A DNA stretch of 64,000 nucleotides from Ruminococcus bovis (GCF_005601135.1 NZ_CP039381.1:186001-250000), one strand, 5' to 3'; shown: positions 42,535 to 50,227, counted from the first letter of the stretch. Notes: generated by a model not told the origin, from the letters alone. Made by a program: numbers and translations.

Positions 42535-43464
42535 ATGGCAAGAAATGTTACTAAACTAACCCCTGAGGAAAATAAGTTTTTCCACATTAACTACGACTAT
42601 ATGTGGAAAAAGCTAAACACTGCTCCTTACTATGTTTCCGGTGCCGGTGAATGTCCTGTTTACATTAGGAATGAAGAAGAACTTCTTTCTTACGTAAACC
42701 TATCAAAGTGCAGAAACCCGGAATATGTACCTAGTATGACTATTGTAAACAAGATTGTAAACTTCTATAACTACAACATTACTCCGGAAGTTACTACTTT
42801 CCAATTTTTAAGAGAAGACCTATCCCTTACAGACTCTGCAAGAAGTCAGAATATTAAAGGATTTGATGAAAAATATATTGGTACATATTACGGATACTAC
42901 TATGGTGACTCATCAAAGAAAAAGGTTAACGGTGCAGTTATTAAAATTTACGAAGAAAATAATGTACTAAAGGCTACTGCTATCACAGGTATTCAAAACG
43001 ACAATCAGTTATTTGACGAAAAGCTAAGTAAGCTATTTAGCAAAGACTTTATCAGCCTTAATGCTTATAACAAGTACTATGACTCATTGGAAATTTCTCA
43101 AAAGAGAACTACTTTCTATGAAGGTCTTGTTAATATTACACCAAGGTTCTTAATTATCTACCTTGAAGGTCTTGATAATGAGGACAAGAAAATGGTTATT
43201 AACCTAAGTACAGATGACTATGCTCACACCAAAGAATACTTATGTGGTCTTTCATTCTCTGTACTTATTAGTGAACAGTTTAATTTACAATTCTTTAAGC
43301 TAGGTGTTGTTAGGTCTAATTTTGATGAGATTGTTCCATTCTCACTAAACAATGAAGATGTAGGCAAAATGCTTGAAGTTACAAAAACCGATAATGAAAG
43401 AATTGTACTTGAACCTAGAAACGGCCGTGACTGGTACGAAATGGTGATTCAAAACGAAGATTAA
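42535..43464 (+). CDS. Protein of unknown function, 309 residues
   Basis: I do not recognise this protein. It has no signal peptide or membrane helix and is rich in Tyr, Asn and Lys. The region about 50-90 (LSKCRNPEYVPSMTIVNKIVNFYNYNI) loosely resembles the second half of an XRE-type HTH followed by a short helix, which could mean a degenerate DNA-binding domain; this is weak. The remainder (about 110-300) alternates beta-like segments such as KYIGTYYGYYYG and FLIIYLEGL. It stands alone between a structured non-coding region and a bidirectional terminator, with a consensus-like promoter. AGAGGA is about 8 bases before the ATG, and codon use is like the neighbours. Confidence 0.8.
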   Translation: MARNVTKLTPEENKFFHINYDYMWKKLNTAPYYVSGAGECPVYIRNEEELLSYVNLSKCRNPEYVPSMTIVNKIVNFYNYNITPEVTTFQFLREDLSLTDSARSQNIKGFDEKYIGTYYGYYYGDSSKKKVNGAVIKIYEENNVLKATAITGIQNDNQLFDEKLSKLFSKDFISLNAYNKYYDSLEISQKRTTFYEGLVNITPRFLIIYLEGLDNEDKKMVINLSTDDYAHTKEYLCGLSFSVLISEQFNLQFFKLGVVRSNFDEIVPFSLNNEDVGKMLEVTKTDNERIVLEPRNGRDWYEMVIQNED

Positions 43465-43489
43465 TTTAATATTTTAATTATAAGCAGAA

Positions 43490-43530
43490 AAAATCGCACT
43501 TCCTATTGGAAATGCGATTTTCTTTTTATC
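43490..43530. terminator. Bidirectional terminator
   Basis: AAAATCGCA (43490-43498) pairs with TGCGATTTT (43513-43521), extended by TTCC/GGAA inside, flanked by A and T tracts between converging genes. Confidence 0.88.
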
Positions 43531-43536
43531 TTTATT

Positions 43537-44895
43537 TTATAAAGTTCCTGTTCGCTTTAGCTTTCTAAACTTATGAAAATAAACAATAATCATAAGAATT
43601 GCACTGGCACTCCAAGCAGCAGGACCTGCAAATGAAACTGATGCAAAACCTAATGTTGTACTGAAAATTAATGGTGAAAGAACTCTCATCAAAACTTCAA
43701 GTACTGAACCTATCATTGGTACAACACCGTCTTTTAGACCTTGAATTACACCACGATAAATGAATAGCATACCAAGTGACCATTCAAAGATACAGTTCCA
43801 TCTGATAAATTCTATTGAATACTTCATTGTAATAGGGTCGGAATTTGATAGGAAAATTGATGTTAAGAATTCAGCAAATATCCAGGCTAATACACCGATA
43901 ACTACTGAATATGCAAGGCAAAGTAAAAGTCCTTTCTTTGTACCTGACTTAATTCTGTCATATCTTTTAGCACCGGCATTTTGTCCGGCAAAAGTAGCCA
44001 TTACAATACTCATTGAGTTTAGAGGGTTTTGTAGGAAAAGCTGAACTCTGTTACCTATTGTATAAGCAGCAACTGCACTTGAACCAAAACCGTTTACAAA
44101 GAACTGTAGTACCATCATACCGATTGAAATTACTGAATACTGGAAACCCATAGGGAAACCAATCTTAAATTCATCACCAATCATTGACTTTATTCCCTTG
44201 AAACTTTCTTTGTTAGGAATAATGAAAGGCACTTTAAACTTAATATACACAACACAAAGCAACGCTGAGATACCTTGTGAAATTACTGTTGCAATTGCAG
44301 CACCTGCAACATCCCAACCAAATACTAAAATAAATAATAGGTCAAGACCAATGTTAAGTACTGAAGAAAGCAAAAGTAACATTAAAGGTGTCTTGCTATC
44401 CCCTACTGACCTTAAAAGTGCTGAGGTTACATTGTAAAGCATTGTAGCAGGAAGTCCACCGTATATAATTGTTAGGTAGGTTTTTGAATAAGCAAAAGTA
44501 TCACTTGTAGTATTTAGCAAAATTAAAAGTGGTTTTGCCAACAGTACAAATCCTACTGTTAAAACTACAGTTGAAATAAGTGCAATAACAATATGTGATG
44601 CTACTGACTTTTTCATTCTGTTGTCATCACCTGCACCAAAGAATTGAGAAGTAAGAACTGCACAAACACTTGTTATACCGATAATGAAACCTGTAGCCAA
44701 AAATACAAGTGAACTTGTAGCTCCAACTGCTGCCAACTTTATGTCACCTAAAGTTTGGCCAACAATAAGTGTATCAAAAATATAGTAAAGTTCTTGTAGC
44801 AAGTTACCTATTATAATAGGTACTGCAAAAATCAACATTTTCTTTAAAATGTTACCTTCAGTTAGTTTAACTGCAACTGTCTTTGTACCACTCAT
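43537..44895 (-). CDS. MATE family efflux transporter
   Basis: A 452-residue, 12-helix MATE exporter. The first helix KKMLIFAVPIIIGNLLQELYYIFDTLIVG has the family pattern of Pro-containing helix followed by a D-x-x-x-VG turn, and the second half repeats it (KIGFPMGFQYSVISIGMMVLQFFVNGFG). It is expected to export cationic toxins or metabolites by Na+ or H+ antiport. ATG 44895 (MSGTK) is used because AAGGAG is about 8 bases upstream; an ATG two codons earlier is too close. It is the second MATE gene of the window (the other is truncated at position 1). Confidence 0.92.
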   Translation of the reverse strand: MSGTKTVAVKLTEGNILKKMLIFAVPIIIGNLLQELYYIFDTLIVGQTLGDIKLAAVGATSSLVFLATGFIIGITSVCAVLTSQFFGAGDDNRMKKSVASHIVIALISTVVLTVGFVLLAKPLLILLNTTSDTFAYSKTYLTIIYGGLPATMLYNVTSALLRSVGDSKTPLMLLLLSSVLNIGLDLLFILVFGWDVAGAAIATVISQGISALLCVVYIKFKVPFIIPNKESFKGIKSMIGDEFKIGFPMGFQYSVISIGMMVLQFFVNGFGSSAVAAYTIGNRVQLFLQNPLNSMSIVMATFAGQNAGAKRYDRIKSGTKKGLLLCLAYSVVIGVLAWIFAEFLTSIFLSNSDPITMKYSIEFIRWNCIFEWSLGMLFIYRGVIQGLKDGVVPMIGSVLEVLMRVLSPLIFSTTLGFASVSFAGPAAWSASAILMIIVYFHKFRKLKRTGTL

Positions 44896-45073
44896 AAACA
44901 TCTCTCCTTAAACATTATTTGCTTAATATTGAAAGAATTTTATCATTTTTGATTTTTCCAAGCACAATTATATATTATGATATGTAAATAGTCAAACCTA
45001 TTTTTCGACAAAAAACATATAAAAATACACCTACAAAATTAGTTATATTTTATAGGTGTTTTTCTTTGTAATT

Positions 45074-45487
45074 TTAATATTTATTATTCTCATTTACAAT
45101 ATTCATTGCAGTACCATCTTCCATAACATTAAAGCCTTGTTTTATGTAGAACGGTACATTTTTCTTTTGGTCAGGCATCACTTCTAAATACAAATAATCC
45201 TTGTACTTTTCTTTTACAATGCTCATTAAATGATTAGCAATACCATTGCCTTGATACTTAGGATTAACTAAAAGATAATGAATAAAAGCTACCATCTCGC
45301 TATCGTCAAGAACTCTAACTAATCCCACTAATTCTTCCCCACACCAAGAAGTAACTACTGTTGAGGAATTATTTAACGCTTTATAAAGTCGTGTGGGATA
45401 ATCGGCAGACTGCCATCCTACTGACTTAAATAAGTTCACTACCTGTTCTTGTGTAAAATTCTTTTCTTCTGTATATGTAATATTCAT
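45074..45487 (-). CDS. GNAT family N-acetyltransferase
   Basis: A 137-residue GNAT protein. The acetyl-CoA-binding motif A is LLVNPKYQGNGIANHLMSIV (Q/R-x-x-G-x-G/A type), preceded by the beta-strand LVGLVRVLDDSEMVAFIHY and followed by PFYIKQGF (motif B). The start is ATG 45487 with GGAGAG upstream; longer in-frame reading overlaps the regulator gene and is rejected. It begins one base before the HxlR stop, so the two genes are coupled. Substrate is unknown. Confidence 0.87.
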   Translation of the reverse strand: MNITYTEEKNFTQEQVVNLFKSVGWQSADYPTRLYKALNNSSTVVTSWCGEELVGLVRVLDDSEMVAFIHYLLVNPKYQGNGIANHLMSIVKEKYKDYLYLEVMPDQKKNVPFYIKQGFNVMEDGTAMNIVNENNKY

Positions 45488-45488
45488 T

Positions 45489-45872
45489 TTACTCTCCATA
45501 ATTAAAGTCGCATTTTTCACATTGACGAAGTGTATTGTCACTATCACTTTTATGATATGCCCCTGACCACTTGCAAATACTCTGCAAAATCGGTACAACT
45601 GACTTTCCTTTTTCTGATAAGCTATACTCTACTCTCGGTGGAATTTCATCAAAGGATTTTCTCACAACAATATTGTCAGCCATTAATTCTTTCAGCGTAC
45701 TTGCCAACACTGCATCAGTAATATTTGTCATTTCTTTTCGCAAGTTGCTATATCTTAAATTTTCTTTTTCTGCCAACACACAAATAATTCTTGACTTCCA
45801 TTTACCACCAAAAACTTGCAATCCATATTCCAGTGGGCATCTTATGTCTTTTTCTAATTTATGTTGATACAT
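45489..45872 (-). CDS. HxlR family transcriptional regulator
   Basis: A 127-residue winged-helix regulator. DIRCPLEYGLQVFGGKWKSRIICVL is the family start, with the conserved Cys that senses electrophiles in YodB/HypR members. The wing reads PPRVEYSLSEKGKSVVPIL. C-terminal Cys residues (QCEKCDF) are an extra possible redox or metal site. It diverges from a small protein gene at 46041, with a perfect inverted repeat between them, so it probably represses both itself and that gene. Confidence 0.9.
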   Translation of the reverse strand: MYQHKLEKDIRCPLEYGLQVFGGKWKSRIICVLAEKENLRYSNLRKEMTNITDAVLASTLKELMADNIVVRKSFDEIPPRVEYSLSEKGKSVVPILQSICKWSGAYHKSDSDNTLRQCEKCDFNYGE

Positions 45873-45927
45873 ATTACTACCTCATTTCAGTTTACTATAT
45901 TATAGACCATTACCTACAATATCACAA

Positions 45928-45951
45928 GTTACTATGAAATTTATTAGTAAC
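45928..45951. promoter_or_regulatory. HxlR operator candidate
   Basis: GTTACTA (45928-45934) and TAGTAAC (45945-45951) are a perfect inverted repeat with a 10-base spacer in the divergent promoter region. HxlR regulators often recognise GTAAC/GTTAC half sites. Confidence 0.65.
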
Positions 45952-45970
45952 TAATAAATTAATTGATATA

Positions 45971-45999
45971 TTCCATTTAGCGAGTAACAGACCTATAAT
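45971..45999 (+). promoter_or_regulatory. Promoter candidate of the 96-residue protein gene
   Basis: TTCCAT (45971-45976), 17 bases, TATAAT (45994-45999). The -10 is perfect, the -35 weak. It begins 20 bases after the inverted repeat. Confidence 0.5.
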
Positions 46000-46040
46000 A
46001 AAGTTGCCAAAGGCAAATAAACAAATTGGAGGTTACTTAA

Positions 46041-46331
46041 ATGAAAGTAAAGGCATATTTACAGATTACAATGAAAATCAGCAATGACAATCGTCCTGCT
46101 GCAGCAAAGGTTTATACTGACTATCGTCAGCCATTTCTAGACACTATTAAAGGTGCATTAACTAAGGATTTACTTATCCGTGACGAAGATGTACAGGTAC
46201 TTCATGGCTTTGACAGTGCAGAGAATGCACAGGCTTACCTATCAAGTGAACTTTTCCAGAATGATGTTTTTGTTGGACTAAAGCCACTATGGGATGCCGA
46301 CCCTGAAGTAAAAATCTACACAGTAGCATAA
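46041..46331 (+). CDS. Small conserved protein, possibly dimeric alpha/beta-barrel (ABM-like)
   Basis: A 96-residue soluble protein. The pattern of an initial strand (KVKAYLQITMKI), two helices and a final strand (PEVKIYTVA), with VLHGFDSAENAQAYLSSELF in the middle, resembles antibiotic-biosynthesis-monooxygenase-like or stress-responsive dimeric barrels. The assignment is tentative. It is divergent from the HxlR regulator and preceded by GGAGG; an oxidative or electrophile-stress role is inferred from that pairing alone. Confidence 0.7.
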   Translation: MKVKAYLQITMKISNDNRPAAAKVYTDYRQPFLDTIKGALTKDLLIRDEDVQVLHGFDSAENAQAYLSSELFQNDVFVGLKPLWDADPEVKIYTVA

Positions 46332-46376
46332 AATCTGTAAAATAAAATTCTAAATAATAATACACATTATACTGAA

Positions 46377-46410
46377 AAAGTCCTATTCACCGTGAATAGG
46401 ACTTTAACTT
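46377..46410. terminator. Bidirectional terminator
   Basis: AAAGTCCTATTCAC (46377-46390) pairs with GTGAATAGGACTTT (46392-46405), between the converging small-protein gene and azlD. Confidence 0.88.
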
Positions 46411-46719
46411 TTAACAGAAAAATAATTCTAATATATACACAACACTGCAACAGATTACAGAAACTTTGAAAAGTCCTGCATTAAACCATGCTGCAATTAT
46501 ACCGATTATGAAAGCTATTATGCCTACAATTGGACTTTGTGTTGCTTGGAAAATTGCCGGAAAAGTCATTACTGAAAGTGTTACATATGGCACATAATAT
46601 AGGAATGACTTTACAAACTGACTTTTGAACTGCTTTTGCACTAGTGTTAGTGGCAAAATTCTTATTGCTAAGGTAACTGTAGCCATTATGATAAGGTAAA
46701 TATAAACATTATGACTCAT
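46411..46719 (-). CDS. azlD: AzlD branched-chain amino acid export subunit
   Basis: A 102-residue protein with about four hydrophobic helices (VYIYLIIMATVTLAIRILPL at the start, IVGIIAFIIGIIAAWFNAGL later). Size, topology and position directly behind azlC (11-base overlap) identify AzlD, the small partner in AzlCD-type branched-chain amino acid exporters. Confidence 0.88.
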   Translation of the reverse strand: MSHNVYIYLIIMATVTLAIRILPLTLVQKQFKSQFVKSFLYYVPYVTLSVMTFPAIFQATQSPIVGIIAFIIGIIAAWFNAGLFKVSVICCSVVYILELFFC

Positions 46720-47452
46720 CTTCTGCTACCTCCTTATCCTTTACAGGGAACAGAATTGCTGCTACTGTTGAGATAACAACAGTAAGAATGATAATTCTTG
46801 TACCCTCAGTTAAAGTTGAAACAAGTGGCAAATAAGCACAAGCTAGGCTTAGGGCAAAACTACACACTACAATGCCAAGTAGCTTTTTATTCTGTCTTGA
46901 TGGTGGTACAACAATTGCAAGGAACATTCCGTAAAGTGCAACACTTAATGCACTGACTATCCTTAACGGCAACAGATTACCGGCTATCGTACCAAGAGCA
47001 GTACCTACTGCCCAACATGGCCCTGCAAATAAAATTGCACCATAAGTATAATATGGGTCAACAAACCCTTTTCTGGAAATTGTTATACCAAAAAGTTCAT
47101 CTGTAATATAGAACCCTAACACAATTCTATGTATCAGCTTTGTACCCTCAGCCATTCTTTGACTTAAAGCACAACTCATTAACAGATACCTTGCATTTGC
47201 TACCAAAGTAACTATGAACATTTCAACATATGTTGCATTGGCTGCAATAACTGTAAAGCCTGAATATTCACCGGCTGAAGCATTGCAAAATAAACTTGCC
47301 AAGAAACTCTGGAAAGCAGAAAGCCCTGCATTCTTAGCAGCTATACCTAAAGAAAAAGAAACTGCCAAGTAACCTAAACCAATAGGAATACCGTCACGAA
47401 AGCCCTCAGCAAGAATCTTCCTCTTTGACTTTAAAAATTTTAACCTACCCAT
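46709..47452 (-). CDS. azlC: AzlC branched-chain amino acid exporter subunit
   Basis: A 247-residue membrane protein of the AzlC/YgaZ family. KILAEGFRDGIPIGLGYLAVSFSLGIAA at the start and the following SAFQSFLASLFCNASAGEYSG are the conserved first helices. About seven helices are predicted. With AzlD it exports branched-chain amino acids or their analogues. No AsnC/Lrp regulator is adjacent. Downstream of its start, the next sequence is the insertion island. Confidence 0.92.
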   Translation of the reverse strand: MGRLKFLKSKRKILAEGFRDGIPIGLGYLAVSFSLGIAAKNAGLSAFQSFLASLFCNASAGEYSGFTVIAANATYVEMFIVTLVANARYLLMSCALSQRMAEGTKLIHRIVLGFYITDELFGITISRKGFVDPYYTYGAILFAGPCWAVGTALGTIAGNLLPLRIVSALSVALYGMFLAIVVPPSRQNKKLLGIVVCSFALSLACAYLPLVSTLTEGTRIIILTVVISTVAAILFPVKDKEVAEDES

Positions 47453-47565
47453 TTTAACACCCTATTTTAAAAATAAGAATTTTAATTTATTATCTAATTC
47501 TACATTATTACATTAAAATTTGCGTACCATATAATAATAACAAATATAGGGTGATTATTCAACAG

Positions 47566-47592
47566 AAATAAAAATAATTCTCAGTTATTTTA
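47566..47592 (+). repeat. 27-bp direct repeat, left of the insertion sequence
   Basis: Identical over 27 bases to 48732-48758. It ends two bases before the left inverted repeat of the insertion sequence. It contains an internal AAAATAA/TTATTTT symmetry (on the minus strand) around CTGAGAA. Confidence 0.92.
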
Positions 47593-48731
47593 TCTGTGTT
47601 GTAAATAGATATGACCCGTTTTAGGGTAAAAATAAAATATGATTTAATATTTCGCTTGTTTTACTGACTTTTTGATTATGAATTATCAGTTAATGGATTT
47701 CAATTCTAACTTTTCACTCAATAACTGCATTGGACTTTTGTATTCAAGTGTTCTCATTGTCTTGTTATTACTCCATTCTAAATGTCCTTTTAACTTTGTA
47801 TTTAATTCTTCAATATTTTTGAATGTTTCCCAATCATAGAAATATCTTTGGTCGTTTCTATGACTTCTTTCTACCTTCCCATTGTGCCAAGGTGTTCGTG
47901 GTGGTATTAATTTATGATTTATACCTAATTTGTTCAATTCTATTTCAAAAGGACTTTTCACTTCACTGCTTTGATATTTATATGTGAACTCTCTTCCGTT
48001 ATCTGTTTGAACCGTTTTTATTTTAAACGGAAATTCTTTTAATAACATTTTCAAGAATTTAGTTGAGTTTTCCGGTGTATGTTCTTCAAACCCATATACA
48101 AATCTCATTCTTGTACATTCATCTATTGCAGTCCATTGATAAAAATGCTTTCCGTCCCTTAAAGCCTTGCCTCTTAAGCAATTGTATGGCACTTCTTTTA
48201 CATCTATCTGCACCTTTTCTCCAGGTATTAACAGCTCCGGATATCTTCTATGATTACGGCTCTTTTTCTTGGTCTTTTTATATTTTACTAAGCCCATTCT
48301 TTTTGCAGCATATATCATTCCTGAATAGCTTCTTGTATATCCTTTTCTCTTTAAATCACTGTATACTCCATCCCATCCATATCTTTCATAGCACTTTTAA
48401 AAGAATTTCTAATTTGTCTTTCTTCTCTTTTTGTGTGTCTGTTGGGATGACTATGTGGTCTGCGTGATTTAGGCAATAGCGATTGCCAGGTACCGTCATA
48501 TTGTTTACACCATCTCTTTACGCTTGAAAGACTTACACCGTACACTCTACTTGCTTCGCTTTTCCTTTTCTTAGTGCGTATTTTACTATGGCTTGCTTTT
48601 TCTTTGCTTCTTGTGTTATTATATTCATGAGGAGTACTTCTTTCTTAGGTTAATGTTTTTGAGCGATTCCATTATACCATATTTTGAAGTTACTCCTCTT
48701 TTTTATTGGGTCATATCATTTTAGCACATAC
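47593..48731 (-). mobile_element. IS481-like insertion sequence, about 1.14 kb
   Basis: The element is bounded by imperfect inverted ends: TGTGTTGTAAAT...ATGACCC at 47595-47617 and, on the minus strand, TGTGCTAAAAT...ATGACCC at 48728-48708. TGTG ends and a single DDE transposase reading frame of about 315 codons fit the IS481 family. The flanking direct repeats are 27 bp, longer than usual for that family and more like IS1202-type elements. The transposase is frameshifted twice, so the copy is probably immobile unless helped in trans. Confidence 0.85.
47686..48628 (-). pseudogene. Frameshifted DDE transposase (rve integrase core)
   Basis: Three pieces add up to one transposase. The first (from ATG 48628, MNIITQEAKKKQAIVKYAL) holds the start of the HTH. 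The second (48545-48351) has VYGVSLSSVKRWCKQYDGTW. The third (48318-47686) has the catalytic core: QIDVKEVPYNC (first D), TVQTDNGREF (second D) and PWHNGKVERSHRND (E). Frame is lost in an A-run near 48562 and again in an A-run near 48396. Adding one A at each place restores a continuous IS481-type protein ending in RTLEYKSPMQLL. Confidence 0.85.
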
Positions 48732-48758
48732 AAATAAAAATAATTCTCAGTTATTTTA
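48732..48758 (+). repeat. 27-bp direct repeat, right of the insertion sequence
   Basis: Identical to 47566-47592. The pair is best read as a long target-site duplication created by the insertion. Confidence 0.92.
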
Positions 48759-48776
48759 CAAGTTTTGAAATTTAAT

Positions 48777-48805
48777 GAGGTAAGTCCCATTTATGGCATT
48801 GTACA
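48777..48805 (+). repeat. 29-bp inverted repeat, left end of a 966-bp segment
   Basis: Matches the reverse complement of 49714-49742 at 26 of 29 bases, with the shared core TAAGTCCCATTT and TGGCATTG. No other copy was noticed in the window. Confidence 0.85.
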
Positions 48806-48861
48806 TTATAAAAGTAAATGATAAAATCATATTAGAATATATCTATACATAGGTGATTATT

Positions 48862-49020
48862 ATGACAGTAGTAGATTGGATATTTATCATTACTCCTTGT
48901 GTTTTATTATTTCTAATTATTTTTATAAAATTTATAACACCAATAATTGAATCATTTTTGATTGTAATAAAATTTGTTAAAGATATAGTGAATATTATTA
49001 AGAGTAAAAAACAAGAATAA
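48862..49020 (+). CDS. Small single-pass membrane protein, 52 residues
   Basis: A short reading frame with AGGTGATT 4-5 bases before the ATG. It encodes MTVVDWIFIITPCVLLFLII followed by a second hydrophobic stretch (ESFLIVIKFVKDIVNIIKSKK) and a basic tail. A hairpin terminator follows at once. The combination of ribosome site, transmembrane pattern and terminator supports a real gene, but I do not recognise a family. Small hydrophobic, basic peptides in mobile segments are sometimes toxins; nothing here proves it. Confidence 0.6.
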   Translation: MTVVDWIFIITPCVLLFLIIFIKFITPIIESFLIVIKFVKDIVNIIKSKKQE

Positions 49021-49037
49021 ATAATATTTCACAAAGG

Positions 49038-49070
49038 CAAAGCACTAAACCATAAGTTTAGTGCTTTGTT
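49038..49070. terminator. Bidirectional terminator inside the inverted-repeat segment
   Basis: AAAGCACTAAAC (49039-49050) pairs perfectly with GTTTAGTGCTTT (49056-49067). It separates the 52-residue gene from the converging 65-residue gene. Confidence 0.88.
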
Positions 49071-49268
49071 TTATTCCTCAACAATCTCCCATCTGCCACC
49101 TACCGAACTTCCGTCAAGTGGTGCAGGGTTGTTTTTTGGATATAAATAATCTTCACCACTATCGTCTATGACTCTATAATAATCATTATCTTCAACTGTG
49201 GCATCATAAATTTTTCCATTAGTAAGTGAGTCAACACCAAAACTCTCACCTATGTATTTAAGTTTCAT
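49071..49268 (-). CDS. Small acidic protein of unknown function, 65 residues
   Basis: A 65-residue soluble protein (MKLKYIGESFGVDSLTNGKI...RWEIVEE) with AGAGGTG 6 bases before the ATG. The alternation of short strands and Gly/Asn turns, KIYDATVEDNDYYRVIDDSG, suggests a small SH3-like barrel similar to small proteins often found in prophages and mobile elements. No specific function can be given. It follows the 109-residue gene by 21 bases, so the two are probably cotranscribed. Confidence 0.75.
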   Translation of the reverse strand: MKLKYIGESFGVDSLTNGKIYDATVEDNDYYRVIDDSGEDYLYPKNNPAPLDGSSVGGRWEIVEE

Positions 49269-49289
49269 AAAATCACCTCTATTATCTAT

Positions 49290-49619
49290 TTAAAAATAAA
49301 AATTGGACTCAATTAAACGAAGAATTGTCCTATCAGTGCCAACATATTTTTGAACATTTAATAAGTGTAAAGAAGCAATAGCAAAGCACTTTAATTCTGT
49401 TCCAAAAAATTTGATGTTAGAATCGACAAATCTCTCTTTAATGGTATTTATAAAATCATCGTTATTGAATTTATATCTTGTACCAAATATAATAGCATTA
49501 AGATTTAAGATTGGTATATTAGAATTTATACCTTCCATTAAGGCACTAACATTATTATCAACCATTTGGTCAATAAGCTTTTGTATTTCCAAGTTCATAT
49601 TATTAGAATTCTTAATCAT
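49290..49619 (-). CDS. Protein of unknown function, 109 residues
   Basis: A soluble, mostly helical protein starting MIKNSNNMNLEIQKLIDQMV and ending ILRLIESNFYF. ATG 49619 is used because TTGGAGA lies 5 bases upstream; a start six codons earlier lacks a ribosome site. The helix-rich layout and size recall immunity-type or small regulatory proteins of mobile elements, but I do not recognise a family. It is paired with the 65-residue gene inside the inverted-repeat segment. Confidence 0.7.
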   Translation of the reverse strand: MIKNSNNMNLEIQKLIDQMVDNNVSALMEGINSNIPILNLNAIIFGTRYKFNNDDFINTIKERFVDSNIKFFGTELKCFAIASLHLLNVQKYVGTDRTILRLIESNFYF

Positions 49620-49713
49620 AAATATCTCCAATTTCATTACAACAATTTTGATTAAGTACTCTTACTGTACAATTTCTGTAACTTTAGTATTATTCTAATA
49701 TTAAATTAAAATT

Positions 49714-49742
49714 TGTGCAATGCCAAAAATGGGACTTATCTC
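49714..49742 (-). repeat. 29-bp inverted repeat, right end of the segment
   Basis: Reverse complement of 48777-48805 with three mismatches. It lies about 115 bases from the first tRNA gene. Confidence 0.85.
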
Positions 49743-49766
49743 AAATAATTAAAAAATTTACAAAAG

Positions 49767-49846
49767 AAAAAGACCTAAGCTATTGCCTAGGTCAATTTTT
49801 GATGAGCGAAACAAATAAAAGTCGAACCTTTATCGGTTCGACTTTT
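49767..49846 (-). terminator. Two terminator hairpins after the tRNA array
   Basis: AAAAGTCGAACC-TTTATC-GGTTCGACTTTT occupies about 49817-49846 and GACCTAAG-CTATTG-CCTAGGTC about 49771-49793. Both lie downstream of the minus-strand tRNA array, the second with a T-rich tail on either strand. Confidence 0.8.
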
Positions 49847-49858
49847 AACGGCTTTGGC

Positions 49859-49930
49859 TGAGCTGGCGGGATTCGAACCCACGGGATGACGGAGTCAAAG
49901 TCCGTTGCCTTACCGCTTGGCGACAGCTCA
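49859..49930 (-). tRNA. tRNA-Gln (anticodon TTG)
   Basis: Seven-base acceptor stem TGAGCTG/CAGCTCA, anticodon arm ACGGA-CTTTGAC-TCCGT with TTG, and T arm GTGGG-TTCGAAT-CCCGC. CCA is not encoded. It is the last gene of the array Arg-His-Lys-Gln. Confidence 0.95.
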
Positions 49931-49984
49931 TTATCATTATAAAAAATAAAAACCGTATTTAGTAATTCAAATACGGTTTTTATA

Positions 49985-50060
49985 TGGTGACCCATCGGAG
50001 ATTCGAACTCCGGACACCTTGATTAAAAGTCAAGTGCTCTGCCAACTGAGCTAATGGATC
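49985..50060 (-). tRNA. tRNA-Lys (anticodon TTT)
   Basis: Acceptor GATCCAT/ATGGGTC with one G-T pair, anticodon loop CTTTTAA giving TTT, T arm CCGGAG-TTCGAAT-CTCCG-like, and encoded CCA at 49985-49987. Confidence 0.95.
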
Positions 50061-50063
50061 GAA

Positions 50064-50141
50064 TGGGGTGGATAGTCGGATTCGAACCGACGGTCTCCAG
50101 TGCCACAAACTGGCGCTTTAACCAACTAAGCTATACCCACC
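50064..50141 (-). tRNA. tRNA-His (anticodon GTG)
   Basis: GGTGGGTA pairs with TATCCACC, including the extra G-1:C73 pair typical of tRNA-His. The anticodon loop TTGTGGC gives GTG. CCA is encoded at 50064-50066. Confidence 0.95.
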
Positions 50142-50150
50142 ATAAATGAA

Positions 50151-50227
50151 TGGCGCGCCAGAAGGGACTCGAACCCCTGACCTACTGCTTAGAAGGCAGT
50201 TGCTCTATCCAGCTGAGCTACTGGCGC
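50151..50227 (-). tRNA. tRNA-Arg (anticodon TCT)
   Basis: Acceptor GCGCCAG/CTGGCGC, anticodon arm CTGCC-TTCTAA-GCAG with TCT, T arm CAGGGG-TTCGAGT-CCCTT, encoded CCA at 50151-50153. First gene of the minus-strand array. Confidence 0.95.

Noticed and set aside
47686-48318. Treating the 210-residue frame as a complete transposase gene
   Set aside because: It lacks the N-terminal HTH, which is present upstream in two other frames; the whole is a frameshifted gene.
49071-49637. Calling the two small genes a toxin-antitoxin pair
   Set aside because: No toxin or antitoxin fold is recognisable and neither protein has a DNA-binding motif; left as unknown proteins.
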